The position numbers and the translations under genes were made by a program. A DNA stretch of 64,000 nucleotides from Arthrinium phaeospermum (lineage: Eukaryota; Ascomycota; Sordariomycetes; Amphisphaeriales; Apiosporaceae): contig QYRS01000009.1 of the NCBI GenBank assembly GCA_006503535.1, positions 248,001-312,000 on the forward strand, given 5' to 3'. The notes beneath the pieces are model-generated. The model saw nothing but the letters and a program-made list of their open reading frames with translations. It ran no database searches and was not told the DNA's origin. Position 1 is the stretch's first letter; the number at the start of each line of letters is the position of its first letter. Positions 48,200-59,075 of the stretch are shown in pieces.

Positions 48200-50215
48200 G
48201 ATTGGTTGGGAGGCGCGTCTCAACTTGCCCTGGGAAATGATCGTTAGTGTTGCTGTGAATGATCGACAGGCCAGTTTATCCAATCGGATATCATATTAGG
48301 TAGTGGAATGAACGTTATGCCAATAGCAAGCACCCAGTGGGAGCAACGCTTTCGCCATCAATGGGATATTCGCTCGAAATGTGCCAAATCACTTACCGAT
48401 GGTTATTATTCCACCAACCACAATTGTGAAACACAGGGAGTCAAGTTTTATGCGCGCGCTGGCAGCATCTCGAGATGTGTTGATCGAGTCTTATCAAGGG
48501 CATTCCTGGGCAGCCACCCTGAAGTTGCAGCTTGTATGGGTAGTCGGCGGTTGGTGGGGTGTGTGGTGGGGGAGCTGCAGCCTCATCAATGGAAAGAACT
48601 CCATCTGTGTATGGCTTTCTGCTTGTCAGTGGTTCCTACCCTTAATTAAAAAGAGATTCAGAAGCCAAAGGTATCAAGCAAAAACATACAATGCCTACTT
48701 ACACTGCTGCTACACTGTAACTTGACATGCTGAACCACCCTGGGTCTGTAGGCCACCGTACCTAGCTGATACAGGCGGCTGTCAATATGGCTGCACACAT
48801 GCTTGCACCGAAGAGGTCATGCAGAGTTCCAATTACACCAATGCTTTTCCACCGTGCCCAAGCAGCTGCATACCTGATCGAGACATCAATCGGAAGGGAT
48901 GACGACAGTTTCGTGGGTGCTTCGGTTCTTCCTGCAGGAACAGGTACGCAAGGGGCCAAGGCTAACAACTTGGTTACATGTGCTTCGCTCAACTTCAGTA
49001 TCGTCGATAGCCAGATTGAATACGAAGGTAAGCAGCATTACTGATTTCTCGTGAATCTTGCTCGTCTACTTTGAGCTATTGTAGCCTGCAATTATTGATG
49101 GGTGGTCACATCATTCAAGGAACAAATTTAGCAATAGTTGATGGAAGCTGTTTGGAATATTCTTGATATCACCCATGGCTGGTTACTGAACCCCGCGTTT
49201 TGGGGGAAGGACCCTGGGATCGGCAGGTTTAGCAGTTGGGGGCGCGGTACGTCAGGCGGTTGTGAGCCCCACCACTTATCAATCTGGGTCGGAGGTGCTC
49301 CTTAAATCAATCAAAGCGCCCCTCTATCTGCCTTCGAGAACGGTCTCTGCATATGCCCAATGACGATGGATTTTGAGCCTAGACTTTCCAACACATACAG
49401 GTTTCGTGGGTGGCTTGATGGGATTGATGATTGGGACAGGAAATGAAGGTACAATGTGCCCAATTTATCAGATACATCAGATCTGGCGGCAGCATTGGGC
49501 GACAAACGTGCCGTTCGAAGCCCGAAAAACAGGGCTGACAGAGGGGCAGTGCTGAGTTGCATCCCCGGGCCAGTGGGTGGTGGGTGGATGGGCGAGGTGG
49601 GTATGTCTTACATTTAGTGCCCCCAGCTGGGTTGTTGTGCCGCAAGGTTGTTTTCATGTACGACCTAGCATGCAGCAGCAGCAACATATTCCGACGAAAC
49701 ATCAAACATCACACCAACAAGTACCACAACCTCTTCAATCCATTCCAACTGCGTGAACAACTCTTTATCCATACCATACCATACGTATTTCATCACTGTG
49801 ATCCTATAGCCGATTGAACATTGAATCTTTGTCCAGAGAAACCCCTTTGTGTGATTTGCGACTCGACAGCTTTTTTCCAGCCTTTTTCGAGAAGGGCGGA
49901 ACAACACCCGGCCACAGACTGACCCCAAGCCCGACGGGGACGTCATTTCCTTAAGCTTCCCTCTATTTTACATGTAATTGGAAGGCCGATCCCCCAGACA
50001 CCCGAAATCGCGATCCATCCCAGACACCAACCAGAAACACATGCTCATTGCCACAACCTCCCAAAATCAAAGCGCACCACGTATATCCATCCAACCTGCC
50101 CCGTAACCTTTGATACCCGAGCACACATTCGCCTCCAGTCGCACCATTGAAAGACGATTCATCCGTACATCCATCTTTTGCTGCCGTGAGCCATTCACTG
50201 CAAACCACAACAGCC
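48200..50215. other. gene-free divergent spacer
   Basis: Two kb between the start of the F-box gene and the start of the 50216 gene. A frame at 48787-49044 ends near a GTAAGC donor-like site, but nothing supports it as an exon. ATACC repeats occur near 49771-49785. No domain is seen. Confidence 0.45.
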
Positions 50216-51472
50216 ATGTCGCAACAAACCGGCCCAATGTTGATCAACTTGCCTACCCCGTCCTCCAACCCGGATACCCCCAATGACATGCCGTAAGTAG
50301 CTGCGACGATGCCGTACCAGTGGGAGATCATCTAATAACCCATCCTCTCCTCCAGCGGTACCCCCACCAGCACAACCACCTCGCTGTCTGCGCTCTCCAC
50401 CACCGCCATCAAGGACGGCCACCGGGGCCATACCCATGGATTTCCCGCCCTCGGCGGCCCACGGGGCCATCAGCACCAGTCCTCGACCAACAGCCTCGAA
50501 GCCGAGCGAGCCGACCGCATCTCCCGCCTGGCCGGCCTCGAACGAGTCTCCACCCTGCGCACTCCCTCGCAGCAACAGCCGGCCGGGCATGCGCAGTCGC
50601 AATCGCCCCAGCAGACCACGCCGACGTCGACGACCTTTCCCAACAACCAGCTGCAGCAGAACCAGATCGGCAACCTGCCCGTGGCCCCGGCCTACTTCGA
50701 CTCCAATGGCCAGCCTACCGCCGCGACCAAGATGAGCACCGTGGGGTCTGCATCTGCGACGGGTAGTGTCGGCGCGCGCACAACCACCGAGGCGGGCGAG
50801 CAGTTCGATGACAATACCGAGGTGGACGAGGACGTCATGAGCATGGACACCAACTACCGCACCATGGACGTCGATTCCACCTCCGGCGCCGACGCCATGG
50901 ACGAAGAGATGGCCAGCCGCTCCGTTGGTGGGTTTGAGGACCGCATGAGCGACGACGGAACCGCCAGTCTCGTGGGCTTTGGCGAGGGCGCGAACTCGAC
51001 GGTGAGCGGCCCCATCTACCACCGCCGACCGCTCCCGGGCGCGGCAGGTGCTGCCGGGGTCTGGGGTCTGGAGAGAAGCAGCTCTGGTCTCAGCGAAGGC
51101 GCCATGCTGCGGTCTCAGCAGATGCGAGAAGCCGCCAACATGACAGCGAGCGGCGACGTTAACGCCAGCGCATCGGCCCAGGCTGAGCGACGCGATGCGC
51201 GCATGATGGACGGCGTCTCGGTAGATGGCGGAGGCCACGTGGGCACGTCGGACGACGATGTGTTTGTCGACACGACAACACGGGGACCCGTGCCGATGCA
51301 AGGAGGCCAACAGGGCGCCCCTGGCTCGACATCGCGAGAAGCGGCCGAGCGGATTCTGCGCGAGAGGCTTGACCGAGGAGAAACCCGTGTCGGAGGTACG
51401 TCTTCCACTCTGGGCAACACCAGCGGTGGAGGCGAGGCACTTGGTCGGTTTTACTTTGAAGAGAAAAAGTAA
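50216..51472 (+). CDS. disordered fungal protein of unknown function (397 aa)
   Basis: Two exons, 50216-50292 and 50356-51472, are joined in phase 2 over a 63-nt intron (GTAAGT, CTAATAAC branch, CCAG). The protein is Ser/Thr/Gly/Asp-rich. An N-terminal block STTTSLSALSTTAIKDGHRG followed by LEAERADRISRLAGLERV looks conserved rather than random. The centre has many acidic and Met/Asp segments (VDEDVMSMDTNYRTMDV), and the C-terminus has a short predicted helix (SREAAERILRERLDRG) before GRFYFEEKK. Low-complexity acidic proteins of this kind are often transcription or chromatin cofactors. I recognise no family, so this is only composition-based inference. Confidence 0.75.
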
Positions 51473-52111
51473 TACCTCTTCACCTTATTTGGCTTGGCTT
51501 AGGATGGGGGGTCTTTTCAGGGCGTTTAGGAGTTTTACGTTGACGAACGAAAGAATGGTGTGCAATGAGTCGACCTGATTGTTTTTCGGCGGCCGCTGAA
51601 ACCTGGCACAAAAATATTTACTGGCTACTGTTGAGACCCACGATTATGTTTATGGCGAGGGCTGATACTGGAAAGAACATGTTTGCGAGAGATATGTAGT
51701 AGTATAACCGCTGCAAGAGGGACTTGGCGTCAATGTTGAATATCCTTCCTTTGTCCAGTGCGATCCTGCATTCCTATGGAGTACATCGTGGGATCTCGGC
51801 CCACCTATTGTGCATTGATGATTCCAACTGGCAACGGAGATGTAACCTTCCCCCATTTTCGCCAACAACCACGCATTCCCAAGCAATAACAAACCTGACA
51901 TGCCTGATTTGGCTGCTGTTGGATGTCCCCCATACTGAAGCTTTTCGTTGGTTTTAGCTGCACTTGACATTCCTTCCTTTCCAACGCCAAGGAGCTGAGA
52001 TATATAAAGCACGTGCCACACCGCAACGACCAGCGGACCCAAAACACAAGTGGCAAAGGTCGGACGAATACCCAGACCTACAGTACCAACATATAGACAA
52101 CCAATTCGAAA
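51473..52111. other. spacer and promoter of the GH5 gene
   Basis: Apart from the TATA-like element near 52001, I see nothing. Confidence 0.5.
52001..52009 (+). promoter_or_regulatory. TATA-box-like element
   Basis: TATATAAAG lies 103 bp upstream of the GH5 start codon, a common distance for fungal TATA promoters. Confidence 0.5.
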
Positions 52112-54685
52112 ATGGCGGCCGACGAGATGGACGAGACATACGCGGCCCACGACCTCTCGGAGAAGGCGCTGGGCGGCCGCCCGATCCGCGCGCAGGACGG
52201 CCGCTTCGTCGACGGCCACGGCCGCACCCTGTCGCTGCGGGGCCTCAACGTCTCGGGCGCCAGCAAGCTGCCGACGGAGCCCAACGGGCTGTCGCACCTG
52301 ACGGAGGGGTTCTACGAGCGGCACCGCACCGTCACGTTCCGGGGCCGCCCCTTCCCGCTCGCGGAGGCGCCGCTGCATTTTCGCCGGCTGCAGGCCTGGG
52401 GGCTGTCGCTGGTAAGGCTGCTGGTCACGTGGGAGTCGCTGGGCCACGCGGGGCCGAACCCGGCGACGGACCTCGATGGGGACTATATTGAGTACCTGCG
52501 GGACCTGATCGCGCTGATGCCCGAGTACGGCCTCAAGTGCTTCGTGTGCGGGCACCAGGACGTCTGGAGCCGGTTTAGTGGTGGGAGCGGCGCGCCCGGC
52601 TGGACGTTCGAGGCGGCGGGGTTGGATATCGCGGCGTTTACGGAGACGGGGGCGGCGTATATCCACGGGCAGGACGAGGCGCGGCGGAAGAGGGAGTTTC
52701 TGGAGAATGGCGGGCGGGTCGACCCCCGCGAGCCCAGCGGGCCGTTCGTCTGGCCGTCGGGGTACCAGAAGCTGGCGGCGTCGACGATGGCGACGCTGTT
52801 CTGGGCCGGGGACGCGCTGGCGCCCAAGGTGGTGTGTCGGCGGACGGCCATCTCGTCATCATCCTCCAGTGCTGGTGGGGAGAAGAACAAGAACACCCAA
52901 AAGGAAGAAGTGGTGTCGGTGCAGACGTTCCTGCAGGAGGCCTTCATCGAGGCGTTCGGGCGCCTCGCCGACGCCGTGGGCGGCCTCGAGGCCTGCGTCG
53001 GCTTCGACCCTATGAACGAGCCGCACCGCGGCCTGGTCAACCTGCACGGCTTCCACGCCTGGGACTACAACACGGACCTGCACATCGGGCACTGCCCGTC
53101 GCTGGCGCAGTCGCTGGCGCTCGGCAGCGGGTACGCGCAGGACGTGCCCTTCTACGTCCGGTCGTGGCCGCACCCGACGCGCAAGAGCCACGACTCGGTC
53201 GTCGATCCCCAGGGGCGCTCGGTGTGGTTGTCTAAAACTACTGGTGCAGAGAAGGAAGAAAAGGAGGGGGTGGATAGGCCGAGGGGGCTGGGGCAGTGCG
53301 TGTGGTTGAGCCATGGCGTCTGGAGCTGGGACGAGAAGAGGAAGAAGGCTGTCATTCACGACGACGACTACTTTGAGCGCGATCACCGGCCCGGCCGCGA
53401 GGGGGAGCGGCTGGAGTGGTACCGCGACTGCTGGGCGCCCTTTCTGCTCAAGTTCTCGGAGCGGGTGTCGCGGACCCATCCGCAGCACCTGTCGTTCTTG
53501 GAACCCATCCCGAACGAGTTCATGCCGCCGTGGGAGGGCAAGGAAGAAGGCGACGACCCGCGGGAAAACGCGAGCCAGAAGTACGCCACCAAGACCGTCG
53601 TCGCGACCAAGCGGCCCCAGAACCTGGTCTACGCCCCGCACTTCTACGACCTCAACGTCCTCTTCTCCAAGGCGCACGGGCTCATGAGCGTCAACGTCCA
53701 GGGCCTGTCGCGGGGCATGTTCGTGCTCAAGGCGCTCTACTTCGGGGAGACGGGCCTGCGCGCCAACTACCGCAAGCAGCTCGGCAATATTTTGAACCAC
53801 GGCCGGCGGTCTTTGGGGAAGGCGGTCCCCGCCCTCATCGGCGAGGTGGGCATCTCCTTTGACATCAACGGCCGGCACGCCTTCGCGACGGGCGACTACG
53901 ACATGCAGCGCCAGCTGATGCACGGGCTGGTCTCGGCCATGGAGGACTGTCGGGTGGCGTTCACGCTCTGGAACTACAACCCGGACAACCGCGTCGCGTA
54001 CGGGGACGGCTGGAACAAGGAGGACTTCTCGGTGGTGAACGGGGATCATCATGATGGAGATAACAATGTGCCGCCCCCGGACTACCGCAACCGGGCCCAC
54101 GAGGGGGACGAGCTCTACCGCGGCGGCCGCGTCCTGGACGTTATCATTCGGCCCTATGCGGCCAAGGTCGCGGGTACGCCTGTTCGGTCCGAGTGGGACC
54201 ACCGCACGCTGCGGTTTTCGGCGGTGTGGCGGACCTCTCCTTCTACTACCTCTTCTGCTACTTCTTCTACGGCTCAGAGCAGCGGGAAAGACAACAAGAA
54301 AGCCCGCCAGACGGAAATCTTCCTGCCCGCCTACCACTACGCCGCCCACGAGCTCGACGTCGCGACCAGCCACGGGCTCGAGTGGACGCTGGACCGCGCG
54401 CGGCAGACGCTGTACGTGCGCTCTACCCACCGGGACGCCGAGGCGTACGCGGCGGCGGGGCTGCACTACGTTATCGTCGAGATCCGCGATGTGCCGCGGC
54501 GGCTGCGGGAGCGGGTGCGGGAGCGGCGGGCGGCGGGGTTCTCGAATGGGGTGTTGCGGCGGCTGCCGCTCGATGTGGAGGTTTGGGTGGAGGAGAGGAT
54601 GTCGTTTGGGCAGGGGGCGGCGGTGGGGCTGTTATTGCTGGGGGTGTTGGGGGCTTTGTTGGGGTTTGTTTTGGGGATGATGTGA
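52112..54685 (+). CDS. GH5 (EGCrP2/Sgl1-like) ergosteryl- or glucosylceramide beta-glucosidase
   Basis: A single exon of 857 aa. After about 40 disordered residues comes RFVDGHGRTLSLRGLNVSG, the start of the GH5 barrel. GFDPMNEPHRG carries the proton-donor Glu at residue 303 and PALIGEVGISFDI the nucleophile Glu at residue 578. Blocks such as FVCGHQDVWSRFSGGSGAPG and FHAWDYNTD are characteristic of fungal EGCrP2/steryl-glucosidase proteins (GH5_12). Those enzymes cleave the glucose from ergosteryl beta-glucoside or glucosylceramide and are needed for normal sterol-glucoside turnover in Cryptococcus (family knowledge). The C-terminus ends in a hydrophobic segment (last about 23 residues), so the enzyme may be tail-anchored. 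Two low-complexity inserts, near residues 246-262 and about 720-735, are additions to the core. Substrate choice between sterol and ceramide glucosides is not visible. Confidence 0.88.
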   Translation: MAADEMDETYAAHDLSEKALGGRPIRAQDGRFVDGHGRTLSLRGLNVSGASKLPTEPNGLSHLTEGFYERHRTVTFRGRPFPLAEAPLHFRRLQAWGLSLVRLLVTWESLGHAGPNPATDLDGDYIEYLRDLIALMPEYGLKCFVCGHQDVWSRFSGGSGAPGWTFEAAGLDIAAFTETGAAYIHGQDEARRKREFLENGGRVDPREPSGPFVWPSGYQKLAASTMATLFWAGDALAPKVVCRRTAISSSSSSAGGEKNKNTQKEEVVSVQTFLQEAFIEAFGRLADAVGGLEACVGFDPMNEPHRGLVNLHGFHAWDYNTDLHIGHCPSLAQSLALGSGYAQDVPFYVRSWPHPTRKSHDSVVDPQGRSVWLSKTTGAEKEEKEGVDRPRGLGQCVWLSHGVWSWDEKRKKAVIHDDDYFERDHRPGREGERLEWYRDCWAPFLLKFSERVSRTHPQHLSFLEPIPNEFMPPWEGKEEGDDPRENASQKYATKTVVATKRPQNLVYAPHFYDLNVLFSKAHGLMSVNVQGLSRGMFVLKALYFGETGLRANYRKQLGNILNHGRRSLGKAVPALIGEVGISFDINGRHAFATGDYDMQRQLMHGLVSAMEDCRVAFTLWNYNPDNRVAYGDGWNKEDFSVVNGDHHDGDNNVPPPDYRNRAHEGDELYRGGRVLDVIIRPYAAKVAGTPVRSEWDHRTLRFSAVWRTSPSTTSSATSSTAQSSGKDNKKARQTEIFLPAYHYAAHELDVATSHGLEWTLDRARQTLYVRSTHRDAEAYAAAGLHYVIVEIRDVPRRLRERVRERRAAGFSNGVLRRLPLDVEVWVEERMSFGQGAAVGLLLLGVLGALLGFVLGMM

Positions 54686-55364
54686 GAGGGAAGTGGAAGG
54701 GGAAAGAAAGTGATGGACAGGAGGAGAAAGGGAGAAGAGGTGAAGAAGGGGCTATGTTTTGGAAGCCTATGTAAGAGGCGAGAGCATCGGCTTAGAGGCT
54801 TAGAAGCGAAAAGGGAGGTTATATATAGAAAGCTGGTGATTCGGCTGGCACATCATCTAGACACATGGGAGGAGGCAGCATTGCAAGTCTTATTACAGCT
54901 CTTATCAGTCCAACTCTCAAGCCTTGTCACGGCTTCAAAGCATGTGGTTTGAAGTGGTCTAGATATGTGTGTATTTGTGTTTTTATTTGCCTAGAGGCAA
55001 ATACTTTCGAAAGCAAAGCCCAGTCTTATAAGGCGATGCGTCTCAGGTGTTTGGCCTATCGTGACTCATTGGGCACAAAGAGTTGGACATGGGCTATCTC
55101 ATGGAAGGATGAAAGATCTGGGGGAGCCTAGATTGACAAGGTGCTTATAATTCCATCATTGCAATTATGTGTTATGTCTCCCTATCCTAAAGAGACTTGG
55201 AATCAAATAAGGCCTCACCCTCCCATAACACATATCGGCGATGCGAGGGGACACAGCCACCCAAATCCTCGCAAAGCCAACTGCTTCAAGCTGATCAAGG
55301 TTCCTGACTCAATCTTTCGATCCAGTATTGGCCGGATAGCTGCCCAAGAGAGGGAGAGACAGCC
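54686..55364. other. gene-free spacer
   Basis: Between the GH5 stop and the next gene. No gene or repeat is seen. Confidence 0.5.
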
Positions 55365-57267
55365 ATGCCTCCAGCTCGCAAGAGATTAGCACCCACCGCT
55401 GGACAGATCAACGACATCAAACTCGTACGAACCAGCGTCTTGGTAAGCAATATGTCCTTTTCCATGATGCTATACGATCTGCTAAAACCCCCAGTGCAAT
55501 GGCGACCTCGCGACCTACCCCCCGCAAGGCCGCCGCGGCAACAACAGCGCCGCCCGCGCGGGCAAAAGCCACATCCCCAGCGCCTCCCGGGCCCTGAGCC
55601 ACCACCAGCCCTGCGCCCACCGCCTGCCCGCCGACCTCAGCAGCAAGATCGAGGACGAGCTGTACGCGCTCAACCTCCTGCAGCTCACGCGCGACTACCC
55701 GCTCAGCCCCTACTGCCTCCGGTACCCGCTCGATTTCCTGCTCGAGAGCCTGCCCGACGAGGTGCGCCGCCGCGTCGTGGTTTTGCTGGACCCGGGTACC
55801 GCGCCCGTGCTGGAGGCGAAGCTGTTCGGGGAGGATGAGGAGGGTTTCGAGGAGGCGTTGGGGTATTTGGAACGGCAAGACCGACAAGAGCCACCGGGGT
55901 CACCACAGGGGCAACCCAAACTACGCGGCGGCGATGGCAACGACGACTTTGATGATTTTGAAGATTACGAGGATGAAGAAGAGAAAGAAAACATTCAAGA
56001 TGAAGACGACACTAAAAGCGAAGACGAACCCGAAGAACACGACCACTACCCCGACTTCTTTCGCCCCATCCGCCACCACGGCGAGTACGTCTTCTGGCCC
56101 GTCGACGCCGGCGGCCACCAGTGGCTCCTCTGCGTGCTGCACCTAAAGCGCAGCTGGAGCAAGGGGCCATACGAAACGGTGACCGACTTCGCCGTCGTGG
56201 ACCCGGAATGGAGCCGCGACGGGAGCGGCGACGCTGACAGTGTTAGCGCCCAGAGCCGAGAACGTGTGCGCCGGGTGACGCAGCGGCTCGTCAGGATATT
56301 CAGGGTGGGCGGGATCGAGATCGACGCCCCGAACACGCAAAGACGGATCTGGGTCGCGCCGTCGTCGTCCATGCCTCCTCCGGCGGCGGCGTCCCATCAA
56401 CAAGTCAATGGTGATGGTGGTGCGGATCAGCAGCAGTCATCTCCACGCTGGGAGTCGGGCGTCCGCTGTTTCCAGCTCGCGCGCGAACTGCTCGGACGAG
56501 TAACCGGCTACGCCTGCCCCGGGGCCCCGGGCTACGAGGACGAGCGCTTCTTCGAGCCGGGCGCGGGCTGGGTCGACGCCGACGCCGTGCGGCACGAGAT
56601 GGTGGGGATGGCGCTGCAGCGGTGCAATGCGGCGCTCGGGTACGCTTGTCGGTATTACCTGGCGCCCATCGATACGTTGGCCTTGGTCGGTGGAGGGGAC
56701 GGAGACGGAGATGGAGATGGGAATAACGCGGCGGATGGGGGAGGAGGGGGAGGAGTAGAGGGAGAAGGAGGGGATATAACGAGGATCGTGCAGCCGGATT
56801 CGCTGCGGCCGTCGCGGGTGGGGAAGAGGATGTATGCGCCTGAGACCTTGGACTTGCTGAATGATGCGAGGTTTGACGGCGGCGATGACCAGAGTGGGGG
56901 TAGGAGTCGTGTTCTCGGCGGCGGCGTGGGAAGGAAACGGTCGGGGGGAGGGGTGGTGGGAGGGGTGTTGAAGGCGATCAGTAATAATGCCGGCAACATG
57001 CTTGGGGGAATCAGCGGTCGATCGACTGGTGGTATCAATGGTATTACCCAAAACCCGCCTCAGACGCCACCGCCATCACGCGGCGGTATGCACGCCATGA
57101 ACTCGTTCGCGTTGAACCGTGGACCTTCGAAGCGGACGGCGGGGGATGCAGATCTCGATGATGGGGCAGACGATGGCGAGGACGGAGGAGGAGGAGGAGG
57201 GGATGGCGACAGCCCTACGCGACAGGTCAAGCGGGCGAGGATTTCGGGCGCCAGTGCCAGTAAGTGA
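55365..57267 (+). CDS. unknown protein, possible Ulp1/C48-fold pseudoenzyme (616 aa)
   Basis: Exons 55365-55442 and 55495-57267 are joined in phase 0 by a short 52-nt intron (GTAAGC, CCCAG). The protein has a folded N-terminal half, with helices around LSSKIEDELYALNLLQL and LLESLPDEVRRRVVVLL, and a long Asp/Glu spacer. A second block follows with YVFWPVDAGGHQWLLCVLHLK, then DFAVVDPEW. A His-x-Trp followed by an Asp is how the catalytic His and Asp of Ulp1-like cysteine proteases appear. WESGVRCFQLARELL is where the Cys box (DCGVFVC in active enzymes) would lie, with Ser in place of the catalytic Cys. The last about 230 residues are Gly/Asp-rich and disordered, ending in VKRARISG. The peptidase link is tentative. 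Confidence 0.6.
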
Positions 57268-57897
57268 GAGTAACGCGGTGCACGGCGTGGGGTTCGTTTT
57301 GCTTGATGAAAGGTTGGTGAGCTGCTGCCTAGGCGTTTTTTGGCGTTTCTTGGGATATCGTGGAGAAAGTCGGTCTATGGGGAAGGGGTGTACGGTATGT
57401 CACAAGGGTATTTGGCAGACTTCGCACGTCCTTACTGGCACGCACACTCACAGAGGAATCTATCGACTTTGAACCCTTACTGGATGACCATCTTGCATCT
57501 GCATCTCCGACGCGGTAGAGGAACGTAAATGCAAACTCCATATCTGCGAGATCCCATAGTGCTAGGCAGAGCTGTAAGATAAGGGGGCATATCAAGCTGA
57601 TAGTTGCTGTGTCGCGTTGAGGGTTAACAGTAGCTGACACGCGTTCAACCCAACCACTGTCCAAGAGGTGTTTTGACCTGAAGGAACAAGACAACTGGAC
57701 GGCCAACGCGACCTAAGGATTGCAGCTACCCAGTAACCACCCGTCCATTTGACCTCGTCTTTCTCAAAACACCTCGAGAGAACTTCTGCCTTCCCAATCA
57801 AAAACACCATCCAGCCTTCACCACCTACGACACCACCGTCTTCGCATGGTCGCGCAGCACCTGTAATACACCGACACCCTCTCCTATATATACCATC
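57268..57897. other. gene-free spacer
   Basis: The 3' flank of the previous gene and the leader of the next; a TATATATA stretch lies just before the start codon at 57898. Nothing else is seen. Confidence 0.5.
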
Positions 57898-59075
57898 ATG
57901 GCTAGCACGACTACAGATCGCGCAGCTGTAGTCCGTCGCGTTGTAGACTACGCGCGAGACAGACTCGAGCTCGAGCTCGAGAGGCTCACCGAGGCCGAAG
58001 CACAATACCATGCACGCTCGACGGAACGACTAACCCCCTTGAAGAACGCCCGCCAGGTGAAGTTGAACAAGACCCTAGACATGCGGGGGCTCACCGCCGA
58101 GGAGGCCGTCGCCAAGGCGCTGGATCTCGTGCTCGAGTACTGGAAGAAGCACAATAAGGTTGGCATCGCCGAAGCGATCAGGACGCCGGGGAGGAAGGAC
58201 ATCGCCAAGGCGGCGGAGCTGAAGGCGGCCAAGGTCAAGGCCGTGGTGTTGCAGAAGCTGAAGCAGGATCCGGGATTCTTCCGGGATGATGAGGAGGAGG
58301 CAGCTGTTGACCCTGGCGATCAGGTTCGTGAGAGCGTCGAAACGGACGATACGCAGGATTTGTTTCTGGATACACCGACAAGAGGTCGAAATCAGACTCG
58401 GGTCAACAGCTACACCGGCAGCAGCATCGACTCGATATGCAAGGAAAGCGGCCTGCCCCAGTATCCTTGTCACCCCGCAAGCTACGATTTGGTCGTCGTG
58501 TTGCCCGAGGACGGGGACAGGACCAGAGCCCATCAAGATCTCCTACCAAAACCGACCATGACCGCCAGCTGAAGGACGGCGAGCCTGCCCCAACCCGAAT
58601 CGAAAGGTCTCGCAGCCCGGCGGACGATAAACATCCAGATGAGTCCCCGGTAAAAGTCGACCCGAGTCCTGAATCTGATGCAGTGAAGTCGGCGCATCCC
58701 ACCACCCCCACGAGAGAAGCCCCTCGCCGCTATCCTCGTCGCGGCGGCAGCAAGATGGCGCCGAACGCAGCCAATGCCACCGTCATTGTCACACCCCGTC
58801 CTACGCGTCGCCGCGCCGTTCCTAAATCAGTACCGGCCAGAAAAACCCCCTCGGCACAGCTGCCGCCACCCAAGCGCAGAGAGACCAAGGCAGACGGGAA
58901 GTACCACGAGCTCGAGCAGCAGCTGGACTTGCTGAAAGCCAACATGAAGTCGCAACAGGAGGCGGTCCGGAAAATGGAGCGCGAGCTTCACGACGCTCAA
59001 CGGGTCGCCACGGATATGCGCCGCATGCTTGCGCGCCTGGAGCTGGAGCTTGCTCAGGACGGGAACCGGCTCTGA
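57898..59075 (+). CDS. coiled-coil protein, unknown function (about 369 aa)
   Basis: The open frame from 57898 must change frame to reach a second frame that ends at 59075. I propose one intron, 58328-58395 (GTGAGA donor, ATCAG acceptor, 68 nt, phase 1), which gives 369 aa. Its branch point is weak, and the alternative is a one-base indel or a shorter 224-aa product ending at 58572. The N-terminus is a charged helix (residues about 9-45) followed by KLNKTLDMRGLTAEEAVAKALD and KAAKVKAVVLQKLKQDPGFF, which look conserved. A disordered, Pro/Arg/Ser-rich middle leads to a C-terminal coiled coil of about 60 residues (KYHELEQQLDLLKANMKSQQ, RKMERELHDAQRV). The composition suggests a nuclear or scaffold role; no family is recognised. 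Confidence 0.6.

Noticed and set aside
50195..51310. 371-codon minus-strand frame over the 50216 gene
   Set aside because: Shadow with no recognisable motif; the plus-strand model has a clean intron and a better start.
52859..54466. 535-codon minus-strand frame over the GH5 gene
   Set aside because: Same reason: Arg/Val/Pro/His-rich shadow of codon-biased sequence.
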